64,000 nt of DNA from Syntrophomonas palmitatica JCM 14374 (GCF_001311885.1 NZ_BBCE01000008.1:1-64000); one strand, 5' to 3'. Shown: positions 17,260 through 28,494, counted from the stretch's first letter. Notes: generated by a model not told the origin, from the sequence alone. Made by a program: numbers and translations.

Positions 17260-18634
17260 GACTTGTCCTCCTTAATAAAGCATAGAACATACCATCGGTA
17301 TCATATTTACCTGGCAATAAGGTTAGCATCCCCTGGCGAGCCCTGGCGCGGTCGGTGCTGTCCAGGGGAAAGAAGTCGATGTTATCAGCAAATCCCTGCA
17401 GCTTGTAATTATTATTTTGCAGGAATTCTCCAACTACCTTTTCATTTTCGCCCGGATTAATCGTACAGGTTGCATATAATAACAATCCATCGGTCTTTAA
17501 GAATTTTCCGGCCTGGCTTAACAATCGCAATTGCAGCTCTTGTAATTCCCTCAAATCTTCAGGATATTTTCGCCATCTCGAATCAGCCCGCCGGTTTAAT
17601 ACTCCCAGCCCAGAACAAGGCGCATCTAATAGAATCCGGTCTGCCTGGTCATTAAGCGTCAGCTGACATATGTCAGCAGCTCTCGCTTCTACTATAGATA
17701 CCCGCAATCGCTGACAATTTCCCTGCAGAACATTTATCTTATGCGGATGCAAATCATAAGCCCTAATGACTCCCCGGTTTTGCATCAACTCGGCCATATG
17801 ACTGGATTTTCCCCCTACCCCGCAGCAAAAATCATATACCGTTTCTCCGCTCTCGGGAGACAGAATGCTTGCGGCCAGCATGGAAGCTTCGTTTTGCACA
17901 TAAAAGGCCCCCTGCCTGTATGCTTCCAAATTGCTGATTGGTTTTAATGATTCTGTAATGCGTATTGCCTGAGGATAGAGACTTGATTTAAAGCATTGCA
18001 CCTCATCCGCTTGCAGTTTAGCCAGCAATTGCTGTGCATCACAAAGCATGGTGTTGGCCCTTAGCACCAGCGGTGGAGCCTGATTATTATACTCCAACAT
18101 CCGCTTGGTTTCCGCAACTCCATAGACCTCAAAAAAAAGTTTAACCATCCATTCGGGATGAGAGTAGTAAACAGCCATAAATTCAGGTGTATCTTTTTCA
18201 GGAAAAACTATATTATCACGCTGCCGTAAAAGATTTCTCAAAACACCGTTGGTAACCTTGCTTAACTTATCATTAATCTTCAAACGGCTCATATTTACAG
18301 CATCATTTACGCAGGCAAAGACCGGAATGCGGTCCATAAACAACAACTGATAGGCTGATATACGTAAAATAGCCCGCAGCCAGGGATTCTGCCCTACAAT
18401 TTTCTTCTGTAGAAATTGATTAAGCACCCAGTCCAGGTGCTTTATCATTCTAATAGTACCATTTACGATTTCGGTAAGCAGCCGTCGGTCAGGCAATGAC
18501 AAATCAGTATTTCTCAGGGCTTTTTCCAGGGCCAGATTAGCGTATAAACCCTCTTCCATAATATCATGAACAATTTGCACCGCCAGAACTCGGGCCGGAT
18601 TGACTGATTCTTTACTATTTATTGTCAAATTCAC
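17252..18634 (-). CDS. rsmB: 16S rRNA cytosine-C5 methyltransferase RsmB
   Basis: RsmB methylates C967 of 16S rRNA. The N-terminal NusB-like helical domain covers about 1-150. The C-terminal SAM domain has FCCGVGGKSSHMAEL, the LLDAPCSGLGVL motif with one catalytic Cys, and ATCTINPGENE with the other. Length 460 is typical. It lies between yugP and rlmN in a translation-related operon. Confidence 0.95.
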   Translation of the reverse strand: MNLTINSKESVNPARVLAVQIVHDIMEEGLYANLALEKALRNTDLSLPDRRLLTEIVNGTIRMIKHLDWVLNQFLQKKIVGQNPWLRAILRISAYQLLFMDRIPVFACVNDAVNMSRLKINDKLSKVTNGVLRNLLRQRDNIVFPEKDTPEFMAVYYSHPEWMVKLFFEVYGVAETKRMLEYNNQAPPLVLRANTMLCDAQQLLAKLQADEVQCFKSSLYPQAIRITESLKPISNLEAYRQGAFYVQNEASMLAASILSPESGETVYDFCCGVGGKSSHMAELMQNRGVIRAYDLHPHKINVLQGNCQRLRVSIVEARAADICQLTLNDQADRILLDAPCSGLGVLNRRADSRWRKYPEDLRELQELQLRLLSQAGKFLKTDGLLLYATCTINPGENEKVVGEFLQNNNYKLQGFADNIDFFPLDSTDRARARQGMLTLLPGKYDTDGMFYALLRRTSLA

Positions 18635-18651
18635 ACCTTCGCCTAATGTAT

Positions 18652-19329
18652 CTATTCGTCACTGCTGCTGCCTACAAACATTAGGATGTAGTAAAGCAGG
18701 TTGGACAAAGCCGCCAGAACCGCAGCCAGATAAGTAAACGCCGCTGCCCCCAGAACCTTTTTTACCATGGGAACTTCCGAACTGGTTATCAAAGCGGCTT
18801 CTGACAACTGAGCTACAGCACGCCTTGAGGCATTTAATTCCACCGGTAAAGTCACCAGGTGAAAAAGCACCACGGCTGAAAACAGAATAATGCCAACTAA
18901 AAGCAAATTGGCACTTTGTATAATCATACCCAGAAAAAGAATAAAATAAGAGGCACTAGACGCAAAATTCGTAATAGGAACGATAGCATGACGCAATTCC
19001 AAAGGACCATATTTTTGCTGATGTTGAATTGCGTGGCCTGCCTCGTGGGCGGCTACCCCAATAGCGGCAATGGAATTGCTGCCATAAACGCTCTCAGACA
19101 ACCGTACTGTACGCGCGGTTGGATCATAATGATCCGAGAGGTTTCCCGCCACTGCCTCCAAACCTATTCCGCCCAAACCGTTGCGGGCCAAAATGGTGCG
19201 GGCTGCTTCGGCTCCGGTAATACCCCGGGAAGAACGCACCTCGGAATAGCGTTTGAAGGTGGAACTGACCTTAAACTGCGCATAAATACTGATTATCAAT
19301 GCCGGTAATATGAACATCAAATAATACAT
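18652..19329 (-). CDS. Membrane zinc metallopeptidase, YugP family
   Basis: A 225-residue integral membrane protease-like protein. The zinc motif HEAGHAIQH is near residue 95, flanked by an N-terminal membrane segment and three or more hydrophobic spans in the second half. The family (Pfam Zn_peptidase_2) has no well-defined substrate. It sits five bases after the DUF116 gene and 18 bases ahead of rsmB. Confidence 0.88.
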   Translation of the reverse strand: MYYLMFILPALIISIYAQFKVSSTFKRYSEVRSSRGITGAEAARTILARNGLGGIGLEAVAGNLSDHYDPTARTVRLSESVYGSNSIAAIGVAAHEAGHAIQHQQKYGPLELRHAIVPITNFASSASYFILFLGMIIQSANLLLVGIILFSAVVLFHLVTLPVELNASRRAVAQLSEAALITSSEVPMVKKVLGAAAFTYLAAVLAALSNLLYYILMFVGSSSDE

Positions 19330-19333
19330 TATA

Positions 19334-20086
19334 TCATCCTCCCTTACATATACTCTTCAGAGCACTTTCGACTTCTTCCAGATTAACTCCCGTATCAACA
19401 CAAGGTCCGTGGGGTCTGCAATTTAATACGCCTATTACCGGAAGAACTGTCATATCTTGAATCCCTAATGATAAATCCCTTTCACAAGCTACCGCTATCA
19501 CAGCGGAGGGCTTGCGTTCAGTTATATATTTACGAGCCAGGGTTCCTCCGGTAGCCACTTTCAGTACCGCATGGTAATTATCTGCCAGTTTTTTTAGGTC
19601 GCCTACGCTGCATTTACCGCAGGCCTTGCAGTTTTTAACATCAACCGTTATTTTATGAGGACATTCCGAATTCTGCAGGCAGTGCGGCAGCAGTATCATA
19701 ATCTGCTCGCCTCTAAGCCATAAACGGCGGCTTTTAACCAGGTAATTGTTGACCGCAATATAAGAACGCAGAATTTTTTCTTTGTTAATCCCCACAACCC
19801 CCCCTACCAGCAAAGCTAGGGGAAACAGCATTTCGTGAACCCGCTGGGCCAGGGATTCCAAAGAAGGTATGGTGCGCGAACGCAGAATCATAATAACCAG
19901 AGCCATGAGACCTATTCCCAGCATTAAAAAGATGACCAGAACTACAGCGGCTAGAATAATTATTATAATATGATTCACTAAAAGGCTGCGTTTGGTAATA
20001 AGATACCATATTAGAACCAGCAGCAAAAACATTATTAAGAGACTGCTGGCCAGCAAGCCAACATAAAGACGTTTCTTCGTATCCAC
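19334..20086 (-). CDS. DUF116 membrane protein
   Basis: A 250-residue protein with two N-terminal hydrophobic spans (about 8-30 and 38-72) followed by a cytoplasmic DUF116 domain. The domain has several conserved cysteines: CLQNSECP, CKACGKC, then single ones in AVACERD, GVLNCRPHGPC. The CxxCxxC cluster suggests a bound metal or Fe-S centre; this is inference. The family's role is unknown. In Clostridia it commonly lies next to fmt, as here. Confidence 0.85.
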   Translation of the reverse strand: MDTKKRLYVGLLASSLLIMFLLLVLIWYLITKRSLLVNHIIIIILAAVVLVIFLMLGIGLMALVIMILRSRTIPSLESLAQRVHEMLFPLALLVGGVVGINKEKILRSYIAVNNYLVKSRRLWLRGEQIMILLPHCLQNSECPHKITVDVKNCKACGKCSVGDLKKLADNYHAVLKVATGGTLARKYITERKPSAVIAVACERDLSLGIQDMTVLPVIGVLNCRPHGPCVDTGVNLEEVESALKSICKGG

Positions 20087-20102
20087 ATTGAACCCTCCCG
20101 GG

Positions 20103-21035
20103 TTAATGGAAAGATGCTCCCTTTGGCAGGGGGAATCCCTGCAGGAATTCTTTTACTGCCATACGCCGTTTGCCTTCTCTTTGCAATTCCAGTATTTCAA
20201 GTATGCCATTGCCCGTTTTTACCCAAAAATCATGGTCATGAATCTCAAGGATTTCCCCGGGCTTACCTGCTAATTCCTGGTCTACTACCCGGCTGCGATA
20301 AATTTTTATTTTAGTATCCTTGATCTGGCGTAAGCGCGGAGCGGGAGACAAAGCCCTAATTAAATTATGCAAATTTGCTGCGGGCAGCTGCCAGTTAATT
20401 TTTTCATCTTCCCTGGTCAAGCGGTGAGCATATGTAGCTCTGGAGTTATCTTGTTGAATCCTTGGGGCTGTTCCATTCTGAAGTTTCTTTATAGCCTCCA
20501 TTAAGAGAGCCGCCCCTTTGGACGCCATTATATTTTCTAGATTGCCGTGGTCGATTCCATCTTCGATAGGAATGACTGATTGCAAAATAATATCGCCGGT
20601 ATCCAGCCCCTCATCCATGTACATGATAGTAATCCCGGTTTCTTTTTCTCCTGCCATCATGGCTCGCTGTATAGGAGCAGCCCCGCGATATGCGGGAAGC
20701 AAAGAACCATGCACATTAACACAACCATATGCGGGATATTTTAATAATTCTCCAGGAATTATCTGCCCGTAGGACACCACTGCAATTAAATCAGGCTTCA
20801 AGTCACATACTATATTAATCGCTTTCGGGTCCTTTATTCTCTCCGGCTGAAATACTGTAATGCCGTAATCCTCAGCCGCCTGTTTAACCGGAGTAGGTGT
20901 CATTTTGCCCCCGCGTCCCCTGGGGCGGTCGGGTTGAGTTACTACCATCGGAATACTAATATCAGCTTGTACTAACGCTTGAAGTGAAGGTACTGCGAAA
21001 TTAGAGGTGCCCATGAAAATTATATTCACTTGCAT
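20103..21035 (-). CDS. fmt: Methionyl-tRNA formyltransferase
   Basis: Fmt formylates initiator Met-tRNA. The 310-residue protein has FMGTSNFAVPSL at the N-terminus, the NVHGSLLPAYRGAAP segment with catalytic Asn and His, and Asp in DEGLDTGDI. The C-terminal OB-like domain starts near residue 205. It follows def by 13 bases, the usual def-fmt pair. Confidence 0.97.
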   Translation of the reverse strand: MQVNIIFMGTSNFAVPSLQALVQADISIPMVVTQPDRPRGRGGKMTPTPVKQAAEDYGITVFQPERIKDPKAINIVCDLKPDLIAVVSYGQIIPGELLKYPAYGCVNVHGSLLPAYRGAAPIQRAMMAGEKETGITIMYMDEGLDTGDIILQSVIPIEDGIDHGNLENIMASKGAALLMEAIKKLQNGTAPRIQQDNSRATYAHRLTREDEKINWQLPAANLHNLIRALSPAPRLRQIKDTKIKIYRSRVVDQELAGKPGEILEIHDHDFWVKTGNGILEILELQREGKRRMAVKEFLQGFPLPKGASFH

Positions 21036-21048
21036 CTCTCCGTTCTAT

Positions 21049-21504
21049 CTATTTTTCCCGTCGGATATCAGTGGCTTTATCAATAAACAGAATCCCATCC
21101 AGATGGTCTATTTCATGCTGTAAAACCCGGGCAAGAAGATCCGAAGCCTCAATGGTTACTTCCTCGCCCTGGCGATTAAGCCCCACAACGGTTACTTCCA
21201 GAGCCCGTTTTACCATTCCCACCGTTCCCGGTATACTCAAGCATCCTTCCCGGGCTGATTTTTCACCTGCGGATTTAATTATTACCGGATTTATCAATTC
21301 AAGCAAATTATCCCCTGGATCAACCAGTATCATGCGTTTGGAAATACCTATCTGCGGGGCAGCCAGTCCTACCCCATCCTCTGCGTACAATGTATCGCGC
21401 ATATTGTCCAGAGCCCGTAAAACACCAGCATTAATTTTGGTAACAGGTTGAGCCTTGGCCCGCAGGGTTTCATGGGGTAAAGTCAGAACCTTGTATACTG
21501 CCAT
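21049..21504 (-). CDS. def: Peptide deformylase
   Basis: Def removes the formyl group from new proteins. The three motifs are present in 151 residues: [18 protein letters not shown] (metal Cys) and QHEIDHLDG (two metal His and the catalytic Glu). Its ribosome site AAGGAGG overlaps the restored stop codon of priA at 21517-21519. Confidence 0.97.
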   Translation of the reverse strand: MAVYKVLTLPHETLRAKAQPVTKINAGVLRALDNMRDTLYAEDGVGLAAPQIGISKRMILVDPGDNLLELINPVIIKSAGEKSAREGCLSIPGTVGMVKRALEVTVVGLNRQGEEVTIEASDLLARVLQHEIDHLDGILFIDKATDIRREK

Positions 21505-21516
21505 TGTTATCCTCCT

Positions 21517-23900
21517 TCAAATAGTAGATACTGGATCAATATCTATTTCCAGTTTGACTCTCTTTCTCCTGGCATATGTGGTTAAGCGTCTGCCTATGCT
21601 GCTTAACAATAATATATTATCGCATTTTGCTATCATCTGGTATCGAAAACGGTCTTTTATCTGTATAAAGGGCAGGGCGCCGGACCTAGCAGGGTAAAAA
21701 GTTCTTCCCTGGCATCAACCATTTCATTGATTTCTAAAGATATCATATCAGCAACCTGACGGGCAAATTCTTCCTGTACAGCGGAGATAACAATCCGCAG
21801 TAAATGAGTAAAGGGAGGGTAATTCAAAATCCTCCTCATTTCTATTTCCTGAAGATAGAACTTCTCATAATCCTGTTCCGCCGCCAGCCTGATAAGCTTG
21901 TCATCGGGCTGATAGCTTTGAATTATTACTTCGCCTGCTTTATCGCCTCTCCCGGCTCTACCTGCCGCCTGCACCATCAGCTGAAAACAGCGTTCAGCCG
22001 CACGAAAATCAGGCAGATTCAACATATTGTCCATATCAACGATTCCTACCAGAGATACATTGGGAAAGTCCAAACCGCGGGCCACCATTTGGGTGCCTAC
22101 CAGAATATCTATTTGCTTTTTTTTCATCATGCTCAGAATTCCAGCCTGGCTGCCCTTTTGACGGCTCCTGTCTAAATCAAGCCGTTCTATTCTCGCCTGC
22201 GGGAATAAGCCTTGCAGTTCGAACTCAATCTTCTGAGTTCCGGTTCCCACTTGTTGAAGGTGTTTGCTTCCGCAGGCCGAGCAGCTCACCGGTACTCGGG
22301 CCTGGTGGTTGCAATAGTGGCATATATACATTTCCTGATCACGATGATAACTTAAGGCGATAGTACAATGCGGGCAGGAAGGAATATGCCCGCATTCGAG
22401 GCATATAGTCAACGGAGCAAAACCTCGCCGGTTCTGAAAAATAATAGCTTGTTCGTTTCGTTCCAGAATCGCTGATAACTTTTCCCGCAATAAAGGTGAA
22501 ATAATGCTCCCGGTATTACTGCGGCTGGTTTTCATATCAGCGATATGAACTGTGGGCATTGATGCTGATCCTACCCGTTCAGGCAAACGCAACAACCTGA
22601 TATCACCGGCACAAGCACGGTAGAAGCTCTCCACAGCCGGTGTGGCGCTTCCCAGGAGAAAGATGGCCTCTTCCATTTTCGCGCGTTGCCGGGCAACATC
22701 GCGGGTATGGTAACGCGGCTGTTCCTGTTGTTTGAATGTATTCTCCTGTTCTTCATCCATAATAATGAGCCCAATGTTATGCAAGGGGGCAAACACGGCC
22801 GAGCGTGCGCCCAATACCAACCGAGCTTCTCCATCATTTATACGCTTCCATGATCGGTAGCGTTCTCCGTCAGCCATACGGCTGTGTAAAACCTCAAGGT
22901 TTTTAATGCGGGTCGAAAAAATCTCCAGGAGATGACGAGTGAGGGCAATTTCCGGTATAAGCACCAGGACATCCCGCCCGCTGTTAAGCACTTTTTCCGC
23001 CAAACGAATATATATTTCCGTTTTACCGCTGCCAGTGACTCCGTAAAGAAGAAATTCTGCAAACCCGCCCATCTGCACAGCCTGATCGAGTCTTGCCAGC
23101 ACTTCAGCTTGGTCCGGGCTTAATATATGGCCGTGCAGCAAGTTGGCCCGGTCACGGGGCACCATTTCAATGAAACCTTTGTCAATTAATGATCGCAGGC
23201 TTTGTACCGGGATCATCTTCTCCATGGTTTTCTTCTCAATACTGCCGGCCCGCAGCAGTAACTGCACAGCCTCAGCCTGGCGGGGAGCCTTCCTTATTAG
23301 ACCAGGCAGGTCTATTTCGGGATCAAAGTCTTTAAGCACAAAATCAAATTCTTCAGCGGGTATTCTGGCCGCAGGTTCCTGTCCGCTTATGTGAATAAGT
23401 CCCATCTCTTGCCAAAGATTTAAATCATTCTGACCTGCTCTGCTAACTGCTTCACGGTAAGACAATTCGCCCCTTTCCCATAATTCATTCATAAACTCCA
23501 TGAGATTCTGCTGGTTTTCTTCTATCCCTTCGATTTCATCCAGTGATAATAAGGGCAATACGATTTTCCGTCCTGCTGGTTTGGGTTTGCGCGGTAAAAC
23601 CAGAGCGAGGGCTGTAGATAAGGAACAGGCATAATACTCGGATATCCATTGTGCCAGGATGTAGAGTTTATAATCCAGTAATGGTTCCGGGCTTAGAATC
23701 TTTACAAGCGGGCGTGTGGGTTTAAGCGGCACGGGAGCATCCTCATTAACTATTATGCCTTCATGTTTTTTTTTGCCCAATTCTACCAACACCCGCTGGC
23801 CAAACCTGATATCATTTTCCATATTAACAGGTACATGATAAGTGAAAACTGGTATTCCCGATTTTATGGGCAGGTTTATTATCACTTCTGCGCAGCGCAT
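21517..23900 (-). CDS. priA: Primosomal replication-restart helicase PriA (C-terminus frameshifted)
   Basis: PriA reloads the replicative helicase at stalled forks. The protein has the N-terminal DNA-binding region, Walker A GVTGSGKTEIY, the DEEQE box, and eight paired cysteines in the zinc region (CLECGHIPSCPHC and CHYCNHQARVPVSCSAC). The open frame stops at 21657 after GPAPCPLYR. One C is missing from a CCC run at about 21671. Restoring it continues as CPFIQIKDRFRYQMIAK and ends at 21517, giving the usual PriA C-terminus and about 794 residues. Confidence 0.95.
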
Positions 23901-23991
23901 AGACCTTCCCCCAATGAGTAATCGAAATTCATAGAGGCGGGTCCTCCCGCCTCACAAAACTATAATTATCCAAATAATTTTTCGGAACAAC

Positions 23992-24072
23992 TCAACACAG
24001 ATACACACAGAGATTTCTCACAAATTTACATAGATGATTTATCAGTGCTAATCTGTGTTCATCTGTGGCTAA
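23992..24072. repeat. CACAGAT-type dispersed repeat, double copy
   Basis: Between priA and metK, ACACAGATACACACAGAGATT (23996 onward) faces AATCTGTGTTCATCTGTGG (about 24050-24068) in inverted orientation. The second arm closely matches copies at 10228, 38630 and 58358. No gene is present in this stretch. Confidence 0.7.
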
Positions 24073-24078
24073 TATACT

Positions 24079-25268
24079 CTATAACCCGGCTTGCTGCCTT
24101 ATAGAATCGGCTTTATCAGTTCTCTCCCAGGTGAAATCCTCATCCGATCTTCCAAAATGGCCGTAAGCCGCTGTCTTCCTAAATATAGGTCTGCGTAAAT
24201 TGAGGTCGCGAATAATCGCTGCCGGACGGAGATCGAAATTGTTTTTTACCAGCTCCACTATCTTTTCATCTGATATTCTGCCGGTTCCGAAGCTTTCTAC
24301 CCTGATCGACAGGGGATAAGCCACGCCGATAGCATAAGCCAGTTGGATTTCCAGGCGGTCAGCCACCCCGGCCGCAACCAGGTTTTTAGCCACATACCGG
24401 GCAGCGTAACAGGCCGAACGGTCAACCTTGGTGGGGTCTTTGCCGGAAAAGGCGCCGCCGCCGTGACGTGCCATACCGCCATAAGTATCCACAATAATCT
24501 TGCGTCCGGTCAGACCGCAGTCACCCTGAGGCCCCCCAATGACAAAACGTCCGGTGGGATTTATATAGTATCTGGTTTTATCATCCAGCATACCTTCTGG
24601 AACAGTAGGCCTGACAACATGTTCTATTACATCTCTTTCTATATCCTTCATTGCCACATCAGGATGGTGCTGAGTGGAAACTACTACTGCATCGATCCTA
24701 ACCGGCTTATTGTCGATGTACTCCACCGTTATCTGAGTCTTACCATCGGGACGAAGATAAGGAAGAACACCAGTCTTACGTACTTCAGTCAGCCGCATGG
24801 CCATCTTTGATGCTAAGTAAATAGGCGTGGGCATAAAACTTTCCGTTTCATTGCTGGCATATCCAAACATCATGCCTGATCACCGGCTCCGATAGCGTCC
24901 AGTTCGCTATCAGACATCTCACCCTTCTTAGCTTCCCAGGCCTTATTTACACCCATAGCGATATCGCCGGATTGTTCATCCAGAGAAGTGATAACTGCAC
25001 AGGTCTCACAGTCAAACCCATATTTGGCGCGTGTATAACCTATATCCCTGATGGTACTCCTCACTAATCTGGGAATATCCACATAACATTCGGTGGTGAT
25101 TTCGCCTGAAACCACGACTAGTCCGGTAGTAACCAGCGTTTCTGCAGCTACCCTTCCCATCGGATCCTGCGCCATGATAGCATCAAGGATAGCATCTGAA
25201 ATCTGATCAGCCATTTTGTCAGGATGTCCTTCGGTTACAGATTCGGACGTAAAGAAATTCCTCGACAT
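24079..25268 (-). CDS. metK: S-adenosylmethionine synthetase (frame break)
   Basis: MetK makes S-adenosylmethionine from ATP and Met. The N-terminal part has [18 protein letters not shown], and the remainder includes [15 protein letters not shown] and AYGHFGR. Two frames join at about 24875: the sequence GDQ-A-stop becomes GDQGMMFGYA if one G of a GGG is restored. The corrected length is about 396 residues. ATG at 25268 (MSRNFFTSE) is preferred because AAGGAG lies nine bases ahead; the upstream ATG at 25277 overlaps that site. As the gene is essential, I take the break as an error. Confidence 0.95.
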
Positions 25269-25289
25269 CTTCTCCATCTCCTTATTTTT

Positions 25290-26495
25290 TTAATTGTTAA
25301 GCAAGGATACCACCTTATCGATAATAGCCCTTGCTACCTCCTGCTTGCTCATTTTGGGCAATGAAACCACTTCACCGTCAAGCGATATAAGGGTAACTAT
25401 ATTGGTATCACAGGCAAAACCTGCCCCTTCCATAGTAACATCATTGGCTACCACGAAGTCCAGGTTTTTGCTTTTTAATTTCTTTTTCGCGTTATTTAGT
25501 ACATCTTCGGTTTCAGCCGCAAAACCAACCATAATTTGACCCGTTTGTTTACTGGCTCCCAGGGTCTTTAGTATATCTGGCGTGCCAACCAGTTCTAAAA
25601 CCAAACGTTGTGAACCATCATCAGTCTTCTTTATCTTCTGGTCCGCTGCCTGCGCTACTCTAAAATCACCCACAGCAGCAGCCCCAATTATAATATCACA
25701 ATCAGCCTGGCGCTCCCGCATCACCTGACACATCTCCTCCGCGCCCCAAACCGGTATAAACTCCAGTCCAGGCGGAGGTTCAAGATGTGTCCGCCCACTG
25801 ACCAGTATGACTTCAGCTCCCCGTTTCAGAGCCTCCTCAGCTATACAATATCCCATTTTTCCGGTGCCGCGATTGGCTATAAAACGCACCGGATCGATAT
25901 CCTCACAGGTTGTTCCGGCATTAACCATCAATCTTTTACCCTGTAAATCCTGCGGAGGAGGGTTAAGCAAATTTATGATTTGTTCATAAATATCTTCTAT
26001 TTCCGGCAAACGGCCTTGTCCGCTGACCCCGCAAGCCAAAAGACCGGTATCCGGATCCATAAAACGGTAACCGCGTGATATCAGCTTCTCTATATTCTCC
26101 TGTGTAACCGGGTTTAAATACATGTTGGTGTTCATAGATGGCACAACCAGTACAGGTGCGGTAGTAGCCAGAACTATTGTGGAAAGAAGATCGTCTGCCA
26201 GGCCATACGTCATTTTGGCGATAAAATCAGCGCTGGCCGGAGCGATAACCAGGAGATCCAGTTCTTCAGCCACTCCAATATGCTTAACTTTCCATTCATC
26301 ATGTTGTTCCCACAAATCATGTAAAACTTCCCGGCCTGATAAGGTTCTGAATGTCAAAGGGGTAATAAACCTGGTGGCAGCCTCTGTCATAATTACAATA
26401 ACTTCAATATCATTTTTCTTTAATTTACTGACCAGGTCGGCCATCTTATACGCAGCAATACCACCGGTAATTCCTATGCCAACTTTCTTGGTCAT
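25290..26495 (-). CDS. coaBC: Bifunctional CoaBC (phosphopantothenoylcysteine synthetase/decarboxylase)
   Basis: Two consecutive coenzyme A steps in one 401-residue protein. The flavin-dependent decarboxylase (about 1-185) has the GITGGIAAYK start and PSMNTNMY. The synthetase half has NAGTTCEDIDPVRFIANRGTG and a KKKLKSKNLDFVVAND segment. A Cys lies in the flexible active-site flap (LLACGVSGQGRLPE). It begins within the rpoZ 3' end with a four-base overlap. Confidence 0.96.
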   Translation of the reverse strand: MTKKVGIGITGGIAAYKMADLVSKLKKNDIEVIVIMTEAATRFITPLTFRTLSGREVLHDLWEQHDEWKVKHIGVAEELDLLVIAPASADFIAKMTYGLADDLLSTIVLATTAPVLVVPSMNTNMYLNPVTQENIEKLISRGYRFMDPDTGLLACGVSGQGRLPEIEDIYEQIINLLNPPPQDLQGKRLMVNAGTTCEDIDPVRFIANRGTGKMGYCIAEEALKRGAEVILVSGRTHLEPPPGLEFIPVWGAEEMCQVMRERQADCDIIIGAAAVGDFRVAQAADQKIKKTDDGSQRLVLELVGTPDILKTLGASKQTGQIMVGFAAETEDVLNNAKKKLKSKNLDFVVANDVTMEGAGFACDTNIVTLISLDGEVVSLPKMSKQEVARAIIDKVVSLLNN

Positions 26496-26710
26496 TCCTG
26501 TCCCCCCCTGGGCTTAGCACTCTGATCAACAATCCTTACTCTGCCATGCATGATATCTTCCAGGGCAGCAGTCACTACCGTAGATAACCGGTAATTCTCA
26601 TCATTTCTTTTCTTTTCCGAGAGTACTCGGGCTCTTTTAGCCGCAGCCACTACTACAGCGTATTTGCTGTCTGCAACCTCCATTATATCTTTCGTTGAAG
26701 GAGGAATCAT
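26492..26710 (-). CDS. rpoZ: RNA polymerase omega subunit
   Basis: A 72-residue omega subunit that stabilises the polymerase core. The segment SKYAVVVAAAKRARVLSE is the conserved helix of the family, and ...STVVTAALEDIMHGRV follows. It sits directly between gmk (start codon one base beyond) and coaBC, the same order as in Bacillus. Confidence 0.95.
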   Translation of the reverse strand: MIPPSTKDIMEVADSKYAVVVAAAKRARVLSEKKRNDENYRLSTVVTAALEDIMHGRVRIVDQSAKPRGGQE

Positions 26711-27307
26711 TTATTTATCACACCCCATATCCAGATTCCTAATACGGCAACGTTCCGCTTTTATAATACTTGATACCAGATTAACCGCCCGGTCCAACTG
26801 GTCATTAACCACCATATAATCATAATTTACTACCTGTTTCATTTCATCCTGGCAGGCTGCCAGACGTACATCTATACTCTCCCGGCTGTCCTTTCCCCGG
26901 GCCTGCAGGCGGGCTGCCAGAATCTCCACACTAGGAGGCGCAATAAAAATAAAAACACCCTCTGGAACTTTTTCTTTTACCTGCATAGCTCCTTGAATAT
27001 CAATCTCAAGCAATACATCCTGGCCGGCAGCCAGGTTTTTCATTACAAAGTCCCGGGGGGTACCGTAAAAATTGCCGTAAACCTCGGCCCATTCCAAAAG
27101 CTGATGGTTATTAATCAATTCCTGAAAATCTTCAGCAGAGATGAAAAAATAATCTTTCCCATGTATTTCTCCCTTGCGGGCAGGCCTTGTAGTCGCAGAG
27201 ATAGAAACCAGGATTTCTGACATAAAAGGCAGCATATTTTCAACTATGCTACCTTTGCCTACCCCCGAAGGACCGGAAATAACAAACAGGATTCCCTTTC
27301 TCTCCAT
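26711..27307 (-). CDS. gmk: Guanylate kinase
   Basis: Gmk phosphorylates GMP to GDP. The 198-residue protein has the P loop SGPSGVGKGS near residue 11, SATTRPARKGE, and the GMP-binding YGNFYGTP segment. It lies between remA and rpoZ. Confidence 0.97.
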   Translation of the reverse strand: MERKGILFVISGPSGVGKGSIVENMLPFMSEILVSISATTRPARKGEIHGKDYFFISAEDFQELINNHQLLEWAEVYGNFYGTPRDFVMKNLAAGQDVLLEIDIQGAMQVKEKVPEGVFIFIAPPSVEILAARLQARGKDSRESIDVRLAACQDEMKQVVNYDYMVVNDQLDRAVNLVSSIIKAERCRIRNLDMGCDK

Positions 27308-27324
27308 CTCTACACCTTCCGGGA

Positions 27325-27585
27325 TTAATCATCCTCTCCAGAATCTTTTGATACCAGACGGTTGGCTACTGTTTCGGGCTGAACTGCGGACAAGATGACA
27401 TGCCCGCTGTCAACAATGATAACTGCCCGGGTTCTGCGGCCATAGGTCGCATCGATCAAAATGCCTCTTTCGCGGGCTTCCTGAATTATACGTTTGATAG
27501 GCGCCGATTCAGGACTTACAATAGCAACTATGCGGTTGCTGGCTACTATGTTGCCAAAACCTATGTTCACTAATTTAATGTCCAT
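27325..27585 (-). CDS. remA: RemA-like DUF370 regulator
   Basis: An 86-residue DUF370 protein: [21 protein letters not shown] followed by [17 protein letters not shown]. In Bacillus subtilis RemA is a DNA-binding activator of biofilm matrix genes. The conserved place between yicC and gmk supports orthology; matrix control here is inference. Confidence 0.92.
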   Translation of the reverse strand: MDIKLVNIGFGNIVASNRIVAIVSPESAPIKRIIQEARERGILIDATYGRRTRAVIIVDSGHVILSAVQPETVANRLVSKDSGEDD

Positions 27586-27617
27586 ACTTTTTTCCGGTTT
27601 ACCCGGCCACCTCCTGA

Positions 27618-28493
27618 TTATTCGATATTCTGCAGTTGTTCACGTATTTTTTCTATTTCAGCCTTGGTTTCCACTACCAGACGATTCATCTCCAGATCAT
27701 TTGCTTTAGAGCCGATGGTATTAATCTCTCTGAACATTTCCTGTACTAGAAAATCAGCTTTTCGGCCCACAGCATCTTCACTTTGCATTAATTCGTTTAG
27801 ATGTTCAATATGGCTCTTTAAACGTACAATCTCTTCGGTAACATTTGAACGGTCGGCAAAAATAAGAATTTCCTGCAAAAGCCTCTGTTCGTCCATTTCT
27901 TCCGCCGGAATCCATTCGCTGATGCGTTTACGCAGTTTGTCCCCATATTCTTTGGTAACTTGCGGCGACCGTGTTTCCAAACTTTCCACCATGCCAAGAA
28001 CCGTCTGGCTGCGCATGGCAATATCTCGGGCCAAATTCTGGCCTTCTTTAATTCTCATTGCTAGCAGATTTTCCATAGCAATATCCAAAGCTGATTTTAT
28101 AAGCTCCCAAACCTCTTCGAGGTCTTCTTCCCGTTCCTGCAGACTGGATACTTCAGGAAGCCGAAATAGGTCAATAACCTTAATTTCCGCCGATAAGCTC
28201 AGATTATCTGCCAATTCCTTCAAATAGTTATAATAAGCTATTGCCAGTTCTTTGTCAACCTTGATATTACGCTGGGATTCACCGGTTTTTTCAATGTTTA
28301 TGGATACCTCCAGGCGTCCCCGGGTTACATACTGCTTCATAGCCTCCTTGATTCTTTCCTCTAGAAGTCCGTAACGGCGGGGCATCCGGATAAAAGGATC
28401 AAAATACCTGTGGTTGACCCCTTTAATTTCACAAGTAATAAGATACCCTTTTTCATCGCTTTGGCCTCTTCCAAAACCGGTCATGCTTTTCAT
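27618..28493 (-). CDS. YicC/YloC family endoribonuclease
   Basis: A 291-residue protein beginning [10 protein letters not shown], the family signature, and ending in a helical DUF1732 domain with [19 protein letters not shown]. Members have been described as endoribonucleases involved in RNA turnover. It is separated from dapL by one base and from remA by 32 bases. Confidence 0.93.
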   Translation of the reverse strand: MKSMTGFGRGQSDEKGYLITCEIKGVNHRYFDPFIRMPRRYGLLEERIKEAMKQYVTRGRLEVSINIEKTGESQRNIKVDKELAIAYYNYLKELADNLSLSAEIKVIDLFRLPEVSSLQEREEDLEEVWELIKSALDIAMENLLAMRIKEGQNLARDIAMRSQTVLGMVESLETRSPQVTKEYGDKLRKRISEWIPAEEMDEQRLLQEILIFADRSNVTEEIVRLKSHIEHLNELMQSEDAVGRKADFLVQEMFREINTIGSKANDLEMNRLVVETKAEIEKIREQLQNIE

Positions 28494-28494
28494 G

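Noticed and set aside
23992-24072. Repeated CACAGAT units considered as a CRISPR array
   Set aside because: The units are short, imperfect and irregularly spaced, with no regular spacers and no cas genes.
27664-28227. Plus-strand frame of 187 residues within yicC
   Set aside because: Serine-rich antisense shadow of an intact conserved gene.
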